From Torymus aiolomorphi (taxonomy: Eukaryota > Arthropoda > Insecta > Hymenoptera > Torymidae), in contig CM070873.1 of NCBI GenBank assembly GCA_036365515.1, positions 76,918,029-76,982,028 of the forward strand: 64,000 nucleotides of DNA. The letters are read 5' to 3'. Positions 34,501-45,735 of this stretch are shown here, piece by piece. Under the pieces are notes generated by a model. The model saw nothing but the letters and a program-made list of their open reading frames with translations. It did not search any database and was not told where the DNA came from. Position 1 is the stretch's first letter; the number at the start of each line of letters is the position of its first letter. A program made the position numbers and the translations under genes.

Positions 34501-35505
34501 GAACACGATTACTGTTTGTATACTTTGAGAGGTAAAGACGAGATTATATATTTGATTATATTTGTAGATGACCTTTTGATTTGCTGTAAAAATAGACAAA
34601 ATTTAGATTTGATAAAAGGTTTATTAAAAGAAAGATTTCAAATGAAAGATTTAGGTAAAGTAAGTATGTATTTAGGAATTAATATTGAATATGATGAAAA
34701 GAAAAATGAGATGTCATTAGATCAAGAAAGGTATATAGAATCATTAGCTAGGAAATATCAGATTGAAGAAGCTAAATTATATGAAACGCCAATGGAACAG
34801 AATTTAAAGTTAGAACCTGCGGAAAATTCGAATGATAATCTTAAGTATAGAAACCTGATAGGAGCGCTTTTGTATATAAGTTCAGGAACGAGATTAGACA
34901 TAAGTTATAGTGTTAATTATTTAAGTCGTTTTCAGAATTGTTATGATGAGACACATTATAAGTATGCTTTGAGAATTTTAAAGTACTTGTATTTAACTAA
35001 AAGTTTAAAATTAAGATTTAAGAAAAACAATAATGAAGATATTCTTGAATGTTATGTAGATGCCGATTGGGCAGGAGACTGTGTAGACAGAAAATCGACA
35101 ACTGGATATATTGTTAAGTTGTATGGAAATGTAATATACTGGAAATCGAGGAAACAAGGAAGCGTAACTAAGTCTTCGACAGCTGCTGAATATGTCGCAC
35201 TGTCTGAAGCTGTAAGTGAAGTGATATTACTAAAAGACTTGTTAAATGACTTTAAAGTAGAAATTAAGAAACCTGTAAATATTTATGAAGACAATTCTGG
35301 CGCTGTGAGCATTGCGAAATTTGGTAATTTTACTAAGAGATCAAAGTACATTGAAGTACATTATCATTTTGTAAATGAGAATTATGTTAATGGTTTAATT
35401 GATATTGTTAAGGTTAGTTCAGAGAAAAATATAGCAGATATATCGACAAAGGCTCTAGGGCGAGTAAGATTTGAAAAATTGAGAAGTTTATTAAATTTAA
35501 TTTGA
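31462..35505 (+). CDS. Copia gag-pol polyprotein, intact
   Basis: One open frame of 1347 codons. The start MASENKGFTLQVFDGTHYDK is typical of Copia gag. Order: gag; zinc knuckle CYVCGNTGHIQYDC at 212-225; Arg/Gly-rich linker about 240-285; protease WILDSGC with D326; pre-integrase WHRTLGH at 463-469; integrase D528, D590, E626 (exact DD35E); reverse transcriptase with D951 and FVDDLL (D1036, D1037); RNase H YVDADWAG with D1200 and an EYVALSEA motif. The polyprotein copies element RNA to DNA and integrates it. No stop or shift is seen, so it may still be active. The single frame lacks the gag/pol frameshift of some relatives. Confidence 0.95.
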   Translation: MASENKGFTLQVFDGTHYDKWKYKLKLFLEFKECSEVIEHNERPAEITEIEWKKKEIKAKNYIVNSMTNTQLELIISEETAKKMVAKLDEHYLVKSSAVKLLCKRKLLDLKMNESENPTDFYNNFEKLVNELKNAGENVTKEDKLNYFLLTLPESMSHMVDIVDALAEKDKTVEFVKSKLEFEFKKRHGESENSKSNAFTFEKNKHQDKRTCYVCGNTGHIQYDCPNKNISWNQGTPQQGGGRGSRAPHRGGGNGRGYTQQRGTSSNRRGRSGYRQRGRGARGNDDNSGGHQSAENKTAFNTSIEIRSANIGNGNVNENKVEWILDSGCTDHVINNESYFSDAIILKEPINVKVGDGRILKATKVGHVISKFKTLNEETEIELKNVFYVKDMERNLISFAKVTDNHKVVSIGDSSKIYNRNNKLIAIAWKKDRIYKMTSYLEKNIESNLIRKDNGKISLKEKWHRTLGHVNFNYLNTMCKNHVLEGLPNEVESDYFKCATCIMNKMHNIPFENNRKRAKDILEIVHTDLNGPHSEGYKGEKYFLTFVDDFSKVGKIYPIKTKNEVYDKFIEYINLVENKTGKKIKKLRCDNGTEYLNRDMYRLFRNKGIKVEPCPPYVHELNGTAERYNRTIMDSARCLLAESKLEKRYWPEVVCATAYLKNRTIANTLERNKSPYEIFFNEKPDAKYLKLYGSKVFVRVPESKRNSKWDKKADLGILIGYDVTGYRVLIGNRFIVARHVDIIEENVKSIGFDDIDEGIENKIDLILPPTSTLESSRGSKTNSETQAINENENENCKQGFNENLENVEKEVPDLRRSQRTIKKPSRFDDSYVYSGCIYVNYCSADSPVNFKEAIESHESRFWQDAMNKEMNSLKKNKTWQLVEKPKNEKVLDLKWVYTKKSENMYKARIVVRGYQQTDVLDDIYSPVAKTQTLKVLLSYCCQNGLLVEQMDVETAFLNGKVKSRVFVKQPEGYEDGTEKVCKLNKALYGLRESPRAWYECLDNYLSSLGFVRSEHDYCLYTLRGKDEIIYLIIFVDDLLICCKNRQNLDLIKGLLKERFQMKDLGKVSMYLGINIEYDEKKNEMSLDQERYIESLARKYQIEEAKLYETPMEQNLKLEPAENSNDNLKYRNLIGALLYISSGTRLDISYSVNYLSRFQNCYDETHYKYALRILKYLYLTKSLKLRFKKNNNEDILECYVDADWAGDCVDRKSTTGYIVKLYGNVIYWKSRKQGSVTKSSTAAEYVALSEAVSEVILLKDLLNDFKVEIKKPVNIYEDNSGAVSIAKFGNFTKRSKYIEVHYHFVNENYVNGLIDIVKVSSEKNIADISTKALGRVRFEKLRSLLNLI

Positions 35506-35531
35506 AGACTATTATAATTGCGAGAAATATA

Positions 35532-35545
35532 AATGTAAGGAGGCG
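35532..35545 (+). promoter_or_regulatory. Polypurine tract region before 3' LTR
   Basis: GTAAGGAGGCG sits directly before the 3' LTR, the expected place for the plus-strand primer. Confidence 0.5.
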
Positions 35546-35792
35546 TGTTAGAATATGAGTACATTTATATAAGTGAGATGGGAGATGCACGCGCAGCGCC
35601 ATCACGCGGTTAAGAGCAAGCGAGCTAGCGAGAGCGAGCGGGAGCGCTCACTCGTCCGCCGTCCTCCGCATGTAGCGGTTGTAAAGAGTGAGAGCTGTAC
35701 TGGAGATTGGGTCTTCTCAATAAAGATTGTTACTGTTCACGTTAGCCGGTGTGGTCATTTGAAAGACCCTGTGTGTCCCTCCATTCCTAACA
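35546..35792 (+). repeat. Copia 3' LTR
   Basis: 247 bp, same as the 5' LTR base for base as far as I can read. Confidence 0.95.
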
Positions 35793-35853
35793 TGAAGAAA
35801 AAAAAACGTGCGTGGGATTTGAACCCTAAACAAAAGATTGACAGGCGTGCGCT

Positions 35854-36406
35854 TTAAAGTGGCTCTAGCGTTGGGTACCGTATCAAGCTGAGGCCCTGCG
35901 GACGCCTCAGTTAACATTTAGAGTTTTTTGCAAAATTAAAGCTTTAAATTTAAATCTATGTAACTGCAAATGATTGATACATGCATAACTAATAAAAAAT
36001 ATCACCAATAATAAAATAGGATAAAAAGGTTTATTTTTGCTCCTCGGGAAGCGCCAACAAAAAGTGAAATTACGTATTTTGACAGTTATTTACTCTCTAA
36101 ATTACATATTAATATACAATTTTTTTCATACCATCAGAATCGCTGTTTGCAATCCTGTAACCACAGATTTTTTTCACTGAAAACATATTTTTTATTACTT
36201 TGAATGCGCAGTTTTACTTTCATTCCCCATCAGATTTCCATAAGCTGCATGCTAAAAATGAACATTTTGTGATACAATTTTTTCGCTAATTTGGATATAA
36301 CCCTACTTTTTCTTACGGGTAATCGAAGGTTAAAGGTTTCAACTACATTTTCCCAAAATTTGATTTTAATCTATAATTTTAAGCAAAGTCGCTAGAGCCA
36401 CCTTAA
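35854..36406. mobile_element. TTAA MITE, family A copy 2
   Basis: Ends TTAAAGTGGCTCTAGCG and TTAAGGTGGCTCTAGCG (minus strand). Length 553 bp against 556 bp for copy 1 at 14614. TTAA on both sides points to a piggyBac-type transposase. A tRNA-like GGGATTTGAACCC lies just outside at 35814. Confidence 0.8.
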
Positions 36407-36493
36407 CCTACAGAGAGTCTAGAAGACAGTGTGGCCTATCCATGTGCCCCGCGCTGATTGGCTGCGCTGAGCAGACAATATGGCGTCCAATTA

Positions 36494-36745
36494 CACTGAG
36501 AGAAATGTTTAAGAAAATTTACTATAAATGTAAGAAAAATTACTATGTTCGATAGGAACTATGGGACAGACTCGAATTATCATAAAATTTACTACAATTT
36601 ATAGTAAAAATTGCTATGTTCATAGCAAAAATTACTCAAAACATAGGAATTTTTATTATAATTTGTAGTAAATTTTATGATAATTTAAGTCTGTCCCACG
36701 ATTGCTATAAATATAGTAATTTTTGTTACACCATTTTTCTCCGTG
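36494..36745. mobile_element. Palindromic MITE with CACTGAGAG/CTCCGTG ends
   Basis: TA flanks both ends. The interior is built from TTACTATAAATTGTAGTAAA-like words in both directions, with GGGACAGACT mirrored as AGTCTGTCCC. No coding capacity. Confidence 0.75.
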
Positions 36746-39700
36746 TAGATATATATAGATATATACACAAAGCACGCATACGCATATATGTAGTATATGT
36801 GTTACAGTGTTTACAGTGTAAATAAATAGGAGTAGTTAATTTAACTATTTATTCTAGTTAATTTCTTGTATTATTTATAATCATATGTGCACAAGTATCG
36901 ACTATAGGTTAATTGAAAGGGATCGTCAAACATATTCAATTTGTAAAATTACTGAAAACATTGAGGTAACCTAAAATCAGTATTAGATATTTATGAGATA
37001 TTTTATATTAAAATAAAAATAACTATAAACCAATATTATTTAACACTAGAAATTTCAGCAATCTGCTCATAATGATTACCACCTATTTCATTAAAAAATG
37101 CTAAAGTTAAACTAAAGAGATAAAAAAGAAAAATGACTAAATATGTGGCAAAAGGTTGTACAAATACTTCTAATAAATTAGTGAAAATGAATTATTTCCC
37201 TAAAGATCCTGACAAAAGACAAAAATGGCTAAAAAATTGTGAAGAGCTTGGTGGAATGGATAACTGGACTCCAAATAAGAATGCAGCTTTATGCGAAGTG
37301 AGTTAAATAATGTTTATATTAAAAATGATTTGAAAAAAATTGAAATTTTTTTATATAAAGCTCTCCACAAAATGCTTGTGTGATTGACAAAAATTAATTT
37401 CATCATTTATTAAATTTTCAAGTTTCATTTCTCCAAAGAAATGTGGGAGGAGCGTAATAGAAAAATAAAACTAACAAAAAATGCAGTACCAACTATTTTT
37501 GGAGATTTTGTATACCAAGTTAAGATTTCAATAGAAACTGGTATATCTTATTATTGCATTTCCATTGAAATTGATAATTTTATGAAAATAACATGTTGTA
37601 GATAAAATAGAAATAATTCATGAACCTGAAATGCATATGGATCTCCCACAAAAAGATTCTTCAGTATCACATCCTGTAAGTGGTATAAATAAAATAATCA
37701 TAAAGCCTCAAGTGCTACCTAAAGTTATAGGTAAGATAAAATAAAAAATTATTTTTCATTCTAAACTCTATACGTATTCTTTTCTTGAAAAATATTTTGT
37801 TGTACAGCTTTTTCTATTTTTCTTATCTTATTACTTTATAATAATTTTGTTCAATCAAACTACATTTTACTATTTTATATTTTGTATATTTTTGTATAGG
37901 TACTACCGAGATGGCATTATACAGAATATGAAGAAATAATGGTTGATGTCCATATACCTTTAGTAGATAGTGAAACATCTAATACTGCTATTGAAATAAG
38001 TAACCTAAGCTTAGAACAGTCCATTGAGGATGCCAGAAAAAGAAAGTCCCAAGTACCAGATGAACAAAGTGAGCAATTCATAGAAAATTTAAGTATTGAA
38101 ACTGTTACAAGTGATTATTCTGATACTGAATTATTAAATAAAGAAAAAAATTTGACTAACTTAGAGAATGAATTCTCAGTTCATTCTTCTGGTTCCGATA
38201 TTTCAGATAAATATAAAAAACTAGAAAAAATGTATTTGAAGAGTGAAAAACTAAGAAGACTGATGAAAGCTAATCACAAGAAGAAACAAGGAGCGCTTAA
38301 GAATCGGATTAAGCAATTACAAGCCAAAGTATGTATTATAGAAAATAGTCCAAAATCTGTTTTGAAAATTTTTAACATAGAACAATTAGCACTTCTAAAT
38401 ATGGAATATAAGAGAATGCCAAAATGGTGTGATAGTATTTTAGTCAAAGCATACCAATTAAAATTTGCTTGCGGAGTGTCTAGATATAAAGAATTATTAA
38501 AACAAGGGTTTCCTCTTCCATCTCTTAGAACTCTTCGCAAGAAATTAGAAAATTGGAATTTCAGGAGCGGAGATACTAATGAAGTTTTTCAATTTTTAAA
38601 AATAAAAGCATCGATGTTTAAAAGTAATCTAAATAAAGATTGTCTAATAGTTATCGATGAAATAAGCATAACACCTGGAGTATGTTATGACAACTCAACT
38701 GGTTCTTATATTGGTAATGTTACTTTACCGGGACATGATTTTTCAGAGTTAGCGACACATGTTCTTGTTATTATTCTAGCAGGTATAGCGCAAAGATTAA
38801 AACAAGTAGTAGATTTTTATTATACAAGTAAAAGTACTGATGGGAAAAAGTATAAACCAATTTTATTAGATATAATTAAGAAAGCACATGAAGTTAGCTT
38901 ATGGGTTGTTGGTGTAACATCTGATATGGGATCGTCTAATCAGGCAATGTGGAATAGTTTTGGGATAAATGCACATAAATATTCTACTGTGATAAATAAA
39001 TGTGAACATTCTATGGATTCTAATGAATATCTGTTCTTTTTTCATGATGCTTCGCACGCATTTAAAAATCTCAAAGAAGGTATTTTAAATAGTTGTATGG
39101 TAACTATTCCTGATGCTTATGTACAATCTTATAATTTACCTACAAATGTTTTACTTACTGAGCACTTACGCGCACTTTTAAATACTGAAGAAGAATTAGA
39201 TTTGCAGCTGGCTCCGAAACTAAGAGCAGAATATTTAGACAGGAAAGATCATTTTACCAAAATGAGAGTAAAAAGTGCTAGTCATGTATTTAGTCACGAA
39301 GTAAGCGCAGCCTTACAGTATTTATGAGAAGAAAAAAACAAAGTAGAATATTTTACCACTTCTTGGCTTATAGGTGTAATCTCAAAGTGGTTTAAAATAC
39401 TCACTGCTCGAACCCTTCAGTTAGCTTTAAGCAAAGTAGATATGCATAAATTCAACGAAACAGTGAATTTTCTCACAGAGTTTATAGATTTAATTGGTAA
39501 ATTAAAATTTGGTTCTCAGTCTGCTTGGAAACCTTTTCAAAAAGGTATTATCATAACTACAACCTCATTTTTAGAATTATATTATCTAATTGATAAGCGA
39601 GGGTACAAATTTGTGTTAGGAGGGAGATTCCCGCAAGACTGCATAGAAAATTTATTTTCAGTGCTTAGAATGAAAAACTGCGTCCTTAATGCTCTTCAGT

Positions 39701-40625
39701 TTAGAGATAATCTAAAATTAATAACTATATCTCATTACATGAGACGGATCTCAAGTAGTAATTACGACGAAGACGATAGAGAGTTTTTGCCTGATTTTTT
39801 GAAAATAATAAGAAGTTGTAAAAAGAAAAATTTAGCAAATAGTGACAGTAGTGAATTTCTAAATATTGAACCTACGATTGTAAATACGATGTATGATGAT
39901 ATTGCACTAAGCAAAATCCAAGTAAATATACTTCATTATGTAGCTGGTTACTTAATTAGAAGTATTGTTAAAAACGAAAAGAGCTGCCAACAATGTACCT
40001 TATGTACTGGAGACTTAAAACAGAAGATATATTTCTATAGTAAACTTTCATATTTACGATGTTATGGAGATAATACCTTATTTTTCGTTAACTTTAGAAC
40101 ATTAAAATTTTTTATACAGATGGAAAAAATCTTTTTAGGCACCATGAAAAATATCAAATCTTTCAATAACATCAATTTGCAAAGTTATTTAATGAATAAA
40201 TTCTTAGATATGAGGCGTTTCGCCTCAACTCTCCCAGCGCGGCGCGCGAGCGTCAAATCATGCTATTTTCAAGTCGTGTTTATGATATCAATATGAATTT
40301 CAAAAAATTATGTGATAAGCGTTTCCGACGTATTTTTTCCTCAGCTTTCCAATGGTGTAAATGGTTTTTCCGAAATTTTCCATTTTCACCCTCAAAAAGT
40401 ATAAAACATACTATATCTCGGAAAGTATATTTTTAATATTTTTTTTTATCATCTAGATCGAAAGCTGAGCATTTTTTACGTCGGAAAGGATTTTTTGCAA
40501 AATTTGCTCGAATGTTTTTCTTAGAGAAACAGAACGCGAAAGAGCAGACGCAGCGTCTCCTTCGTGCGCGGTATGCGGCGCGCTGTACAGCGCGTGGACT
40601 AGATGTATTTCGCTCTCTAGTAACC

Positions 40626-41934
40626 TTATTATTTTTATTTATCATTTTTAATTCTTTATGGAATATCTTTTTGCACTTCGAATTTCACTTATATGCACGA
40701 TTGACATTTTCATAGGTTATTTCGCAAAAAAAACCGCTGCCAATTCTTTGGCACTTAGCTTCCTCAAACTAATTCATCGTTTCCTAATTAAAAATTGAAA
40801 TTCTGAAAATACATTTTTCATAAAAAGGAATGCTAAAGAATTTCAATAATACTTTGAACCGATGCGTCTTATACCAGTTTCTTGCAAAATAGTATATTAC
40901 GTACCTATTTTAAAAAAAGCTTTGACAGACCACCAAGTTTAAAAAAAATTGAGATTAAAAAGAGATAAAAGAAGGGGCTAAAAATGGCACTATTAATACG
41001 TTTTGATATTTTAATTTACTACATTATATAAAAATATTAAAATGATAGTTCTCGAAAATAAATGTATAATATATATTCATATAGATAATCACTTAAAATT
41101 GCAACACAATATTGCCACCAACAAGTGTAATAAGTAACAGTTAAAATTTCAAGTCGATAAATAAATTATTTTTTGAGATATTAATTTTTTAAATATAAAA
41201 AAGTTTTCATTAATAACAAATGACAGAGTGAAGATATTTTAAATTTTAAATTTTAAAAAAAGAAAATGTAGGTAATTTGAATTGAACCTTTTAAGAGAAC
41301 TATATTATTTTATGTAATAATTACTATAAGATACGAAAAAATCAAAAAAACTAAAAATTCAAAATCGTTTTTTGGTTATAAAACAAAAGAAAATCAATAA
41401 AATCCCAAATCCATCCGGGTACTTTCCTTTTGCCGCAAGACGAAGCGAATAAGCTTTACCCGACGAAAATCGGTTGATTAGTTTCGGAGATATTAAGAGT
41501 TGAAATATACACACACACACACGCACACACACATATATACATCCACGAAATCAAAAATCATCAAAATCAAATAATATACACATATACCGCCATAAAACAT
41601 CTTTTTGAAGACTTTTTTTTCGAAAATTTTTTTCACCGTTACAAAGCTTCCTCTTTGAGGAAGCAAAAACATTACAATCAATTTGAAATAGCAGACGCAA
41701 CGCTTCTCACTTACTTTTTACCCGATAGGTGGCTTGCGTATAGAAAATTTTTGCCCGAGAGTAATTTGTTGTATCCAATTATATAAGTCTGATGAATTTT
41801 CGATCTTTGTTATCCTTGAAATTGTTTAAGAATTTTAACGCTGTTTCCGTTATATTTGTGTTCTTCGTGTGTTTGCTGATTAAATCATAATTTATTTTTG
41901 GTTTATTTATTGCATTTATTTTCTCGCTACTGAA
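40626..41934. other. Interior of the nested transposon upstream of its gene
   Basis: AT-rich. It includes the motif GGCACTTAGCTTCCTCAAAC near 40750, a short (CA)n at about 41510-41533 and CACCGTTACAAAGCTTCCTC near 41633. No other gene. Confidence 0.5.
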
Positions 41935-43806
41935 ATGGATCCAGCTTTGAAGCTGAAATGCATAAATCCTTTTAATAAAATTAATCACTCTGTGCGTAAA
42001 AATTTGTCGAATTTTCCTTCAATATTTAGGAGTACGTATCCCCTCGTACCAGAAAACGCGAAAATTTGTTCCAACTGTCAACGTCAACTTTATAAACATA
42101 AGTTAGATTTACCTTCATGCGATGCCAAAACAGCTAAAATTGAATGTACTGATGAATATCATAAAGCAGGCGTGGCAGTTCTCAACCAATTAAAAAAAAA
42201 ATTTTTAGAATCACCGGGTAAGGAAGATAAAATTCAGCTACTCACGCTTGCTCCTGATTTTTGGTCTCGCAGAGACTTAATCAGAGAGTTCGGTTGTACT
42301 GAGTGGGAAGCTCGAGAAGCGAAAAAGTTAGTAACTGAAAGTGGAATTTTTTCAAAACCTGAAAAGAAAAGGGGCAAAATATTTCCAGTTGAAAGTGTAG
42401 ATTCAGTTAAACGTTTTTATGAGAGGGACGATATTAGTCGTGTAATGCCCGGATTAAAAGATTGTATATCTGTTAAGCAGGATAATGGTAAAAGAGAACA
42501 TGTACAGAAAAGGTTACTACTTGGTAATTTACGTGAAATTTATTGTTTATTTAAAAAAGAGCATGAATCTGTTAATATTGGCTTCACTAAATTTACTCAA
42601 TCGAGGCCGCCGCATTGTGTTCTAGCGGGAAGCAGTAGTACGCATAATGTATGCGTATGTGTACACCACGAAAATATCAAGCTGATGTTAAATGCTATTA
42701 ATTTACAGAGTTTAACTGAAGGTACTCGACTATTTCTTAAAAACTACCACGATTGCATCCAAGCAATCGTATGTAGTAATGCTAGTTCGAAATGTTACTT
42801 GGGAGACTGTTTAGATTGCCCCAATATGCCTGTATTACGGAAACATTTGCTTGAATGTTTTGAGAGAAATGATATTTTTCAAATACAGTATGAGTCATGG
42901 CTTCAGACAGATCGTTGCACAATAGTATCTACAACTGTAAATGTTTATGAATTCATGAACATACTGGGAGAAAAATTAATAAAATTTAAAACTCATGACT
43001 TCTTTGCGAGAGAACAATATCTTTTCTTAAGCGATTTGAAAAAAAACCTTCAAAAAGGAGAATTCCTTGTTTGTTGTGATTTTGCAGAAAACTATGCGTT
43101 TATAGTGCAAAATTCAACACAATCGTTCCACTGAAACAATAATCAAGCAACAGTTTTTACAACAGTGGTATATTATAACGAAAATCAAGATCTTAAACAT
43201 ATAAGCATTGCTATAATTTCTGATAATCTAAATCACGATACTGTTGCTGTTTATGAATATCAAAAAATTATAATATCGTATTTAAAAAGTAATTTCATAG
43301 TCAAGAAAATTTATTACTTAACTGATGGAGCAGATCAGCATTTTAAGAACAAGTCTACCTTCCAAAATCTTCTGTTTCATCAAAAAGATTTTGGAGTTCC
43401 TGCTGAATGGCATTTTCATGCAACAGCGCACGGTAAAGGTGCGTGCGATGGTATAGGCGCAAATTTGAAAGGAGGGGCGAAAAGAGCAAGTCTTCAACTC
43501 TCTTCGAGTAATCATATTTTAACACCAGAAGACCTTTACAACTGGGCTTTACGTAATTGCAAAGAAACTAAAGTTTTTTACAGCACTAAAGAGACCTATG
43601 AAAAAGCCATTTTGAAACTAAAATCAAGGTTAAGTAAAATTAAATCTATACCAGGAATTTTACAGTACCATGCCGTTATTCCAATGAATAAAACAACATT
43701 AATACTAAAAAAAACGTCAATGAGTTCAGAATATCAAATCTTCCCTAAAAAACCCGTAAAACAAAACAAAATAAAATTATCTACTTTAAAAAAAAAGAAT
43801 TATTAA
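41935..43806 (+). pseudogene. Transposase-like protein of the nested element, single TGA stop
   Basis: 623 codons in one frame, broken only by TGA at 43132-43134, where relatives as I recall them have Trp (FHW-NN). The N-terminal part has Cys pairs (ICSNCQRQLYKHK). The middle is a helical WSRRDLIREFGCTEWEAREA segment. The C-terminal half has candidate acidic sites CDFAENY (about 43078), YYLTDGADQHFKN (about 43324) and HGKGACDGIG (about 43429-43455), looking like an RNase-H-fold DDE/D nuclease. Many insect and cnidarian proteins share this set as unnamed multicopy proteins. I cannot assign a named superfamily. The TIRs enclose just this gene, so it is presumably the mobilising enzyme. Confidence 0.65.
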
Positions 43807-44597
43807 TATAAATACTAGTTTATTGTTGCTATTATTAAGAAAATCAAAATTTTAAGTGGTTGTTAGAGAGCGAAATGCATCTAGTCCACGCGGTGTACAG
43901 CGCGCCGAAAACCGCGCGCGAAGGAGACGCTGCGTCTGCTCTTTCGCGTTCTGTTTCTCTAAGAAAACATTCGAGCAAATTCTGAAAAAAATCCTTTCCG
44001 ACGTAAAAAATGCTCAGCTTTCGATCTAGGGGGTAAAAAAAATATTAAAAATATACTTTTCGAGATATAGTATGTTTTATACTTGTTGGGGGGGAAAATG
44101 GAAAATTTCGGAAAAACCACCTACGCCATTGGAAAGCCGAGGAAAAAATACGTCGGAAACGCTTATCACATAATTTTTTGAAATGCATATTGATATCGTA
44201 AACACGACTTGAAAATAGCATGATTTGACGCTAGCGCGCCGCGCTGGGAGAGTTGAGGCGAAACGCCTCATATACCATATTTCTTACCAGAATGTCATAA
44301 ATTAAAAGAAAAAATTGCTCGTCGATTTGCGACTTTTAGACTTAAAATTAGATCCAGAAAAATTAAGATCAATCACCAAAGTAAAACTTATGCGAGTAAG
44401 ACGATGGCTATGCACGCACTGGTTGCATGAAAAAGATTTTATTGTGTTTATATTGTGTTTATCATTATGTTACAGTTTTAATGATTTGTATTTTGTAAAT
44501 TAAATATATTTTTTATATTTCATTATTCGTTTATTTTTATTTTATCACTCTAAGAACTTAAATTATTAAATATTAAGATATAATAATTCTGTTTCAG

Positions 44598-44699
44598 ATA
44601 TGGAGAGGGTTAGGATCTATGCTCTTTTAATTCAAGATCGTATAACTCCAATCATGGAATTTATCGAAAAAGACACAGTGGATCTTAGGGTTTATTAGG
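44598..44699 (+). other. Possible terminal exon, uncertain
   Basis: It follows TTCTGTTTCAG and is open for 33 codons (MERVRIYALLIQDRITPIME and on) to a TAG. No homology is recognised. It could be a host gene exon near the P-like element or chance. Confidence 0.2.
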
Positions 44700-45066
44700 C
44701 AAAAATTAATGTGTCTATAAATTGCTTTTTTTATATGATTTTTTTCAAGTACCTTCCATTGTATGCATTTTTTTTTGCATCATTAACGCACATAATGAAT
44801 TAACAATTGGATGTAACCACAGCAATCACGTATTTTTTATAAATATTTACACATTTTATTCATAATTTACTCAAGTTTATAAAATATTTATTTTCTTACG
44901 GAGAATCAATTTTATTTCGATTGTTATTATATACACTCTTCTAAAGATTTAAGACTATGTTTATATACAATTTAATAAAATTTTTTGAATATTAATTAGT
45001 TATATAATTATATTGTTGAATAATATTTGTTACTTCGTTTGCAATTGAAATCGTTTGCAATTGTTA

Positions 45067-45095
45067 ATGTGTGTGTGTGTGCGTGTGTGTGCGTG

Positions 45096-45130
<35 letters not shown>

Positions 45131-45131
45131 T
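45067..45131 (+). repeat. (GT)n microsatellite
   Basis: GT run with GTGCGT interruptions. Confidence 0.95.
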
Positions 45132-45735
45132 GCATTTATTATCATATACATTCATTTGATTTTAAAAATTGTAGATTAAAAAATGTTTTATTATACCTAA
45201 TTTTAGTTCACTCTATATCGAATTTAAATTTCGCGCTTGATCCGGCGGCCATGTTGTCTGTAAAAAAGATCGGCCACACTCTCCCTTGAGTCTCTCTACC
45301 TTAACCGCGCCACCACCGCCGACACGCTCTGCGTGTAATGTGAGATCGTTTATGATCATTTTTACCTCTTCGGGGTTTAGGTTTAGATATTTGGTTTTGG
45401 TGTTAATATTGGGTTTACGTGGTTCTTGTTGCTTATATTTATTACAATTATTTGTTATTTTATAGAAGTCTATTATTAACAGCATTAATTGTAGTAATAT
45501 ATTATAAACTAAAGCATCATTTTCTTATTCACAATGTTGAAGATTACACTTAATTTTTATATAAAGATAATTCATGTATATATATATAGCTCATTGTGCG
45601 TGATCAACGATAAATGTTGATTCTTCCTCATTCTTAAAACATAGAATTTGTGTAGGGTTTTTTACACACAAAATATAAACTACTATATTATTTTTAATTA
45701 CAATGTGTGTTGTACAAGATATATTAAAGAGATTG
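45132..45735. other. Gene-free stretch
   Basis: Mixed composition with a GC-richer patch at 45230-45350. Nothing identified. Confidence 0.45.

Larger units (their letters stand above)
30928..35797 (+). mobile_element. Complete Copia-type LTR retrotransposon
   Basis: Two 247 bp LTRs flank a leader, a tRNA-type primer site and one long gag-pol frame. TGAAG occurs immediately outside both ends (30928-30932 and 35793-35797), a 5 bp target duplication. I find no difference between the LTRs on reading both, so the insertion is very recent. All domains of the family are present in Copia order (integrase before RT). Confidence 0.95.
40211..44270. mobile_element. 4.06 kb DNA transposon nested in the P-like gene, ~415 bp TIRs
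   Basis: The left arm 40211-40625 and right arm 43862-44270 are inverted copies starting TGAGGCGTTTCGCCTCAACT. TA lies on both sides (40209-40210, 44271-44272). The TIR tip is itself a small palindrome, GAGGCGTTTCGCCTC. The element carries its own transposase-like gene and a CA microsatellite. Without it and one TA, the host frame reads on. Confidence 0.9.
37133..44430 (+). pseudogene. P-element-like transposase with THAP domain, interrupted
   Basis: Inferred exons are 37133-37297, 37423-37540, 37602-37675 and 37900-40210, continuing at 44273-44430 beyond an inserted transposon. All junctions are GT-AG and in phase; the lengths sum to 942 codons. Exons 1-2 encode a THAP zinc domain (MNYFPKDPDKRQKWLKNC, then LCEFHF across the junction), though the second N-terminal Cys ligand is not obvious. 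Exon 4 has a coiled-coil-like Lys/Glu part, VIDEIS near 38656, SDMGSSNQAMW and GGRFPQDCIENLFSVLR, all P-transposase landmarks. The tail after the insertion (PYFLPECHKLKEKI, SKTMAMHALV) fits the family C-terminus. A TGA at 39325-39327 is the only stop in the rest. P-like transposases excise and insert P-type elements; this copy cannot make the full enzyme. Confidence 0.8.

Noticed and set aside
43132..43134. TGA read as Trp (recoding)
   Set aside because: Stops of other kinds and at Arg positions also occur in the TE genes, so decay is the simpler explanation in a nuclear genome.
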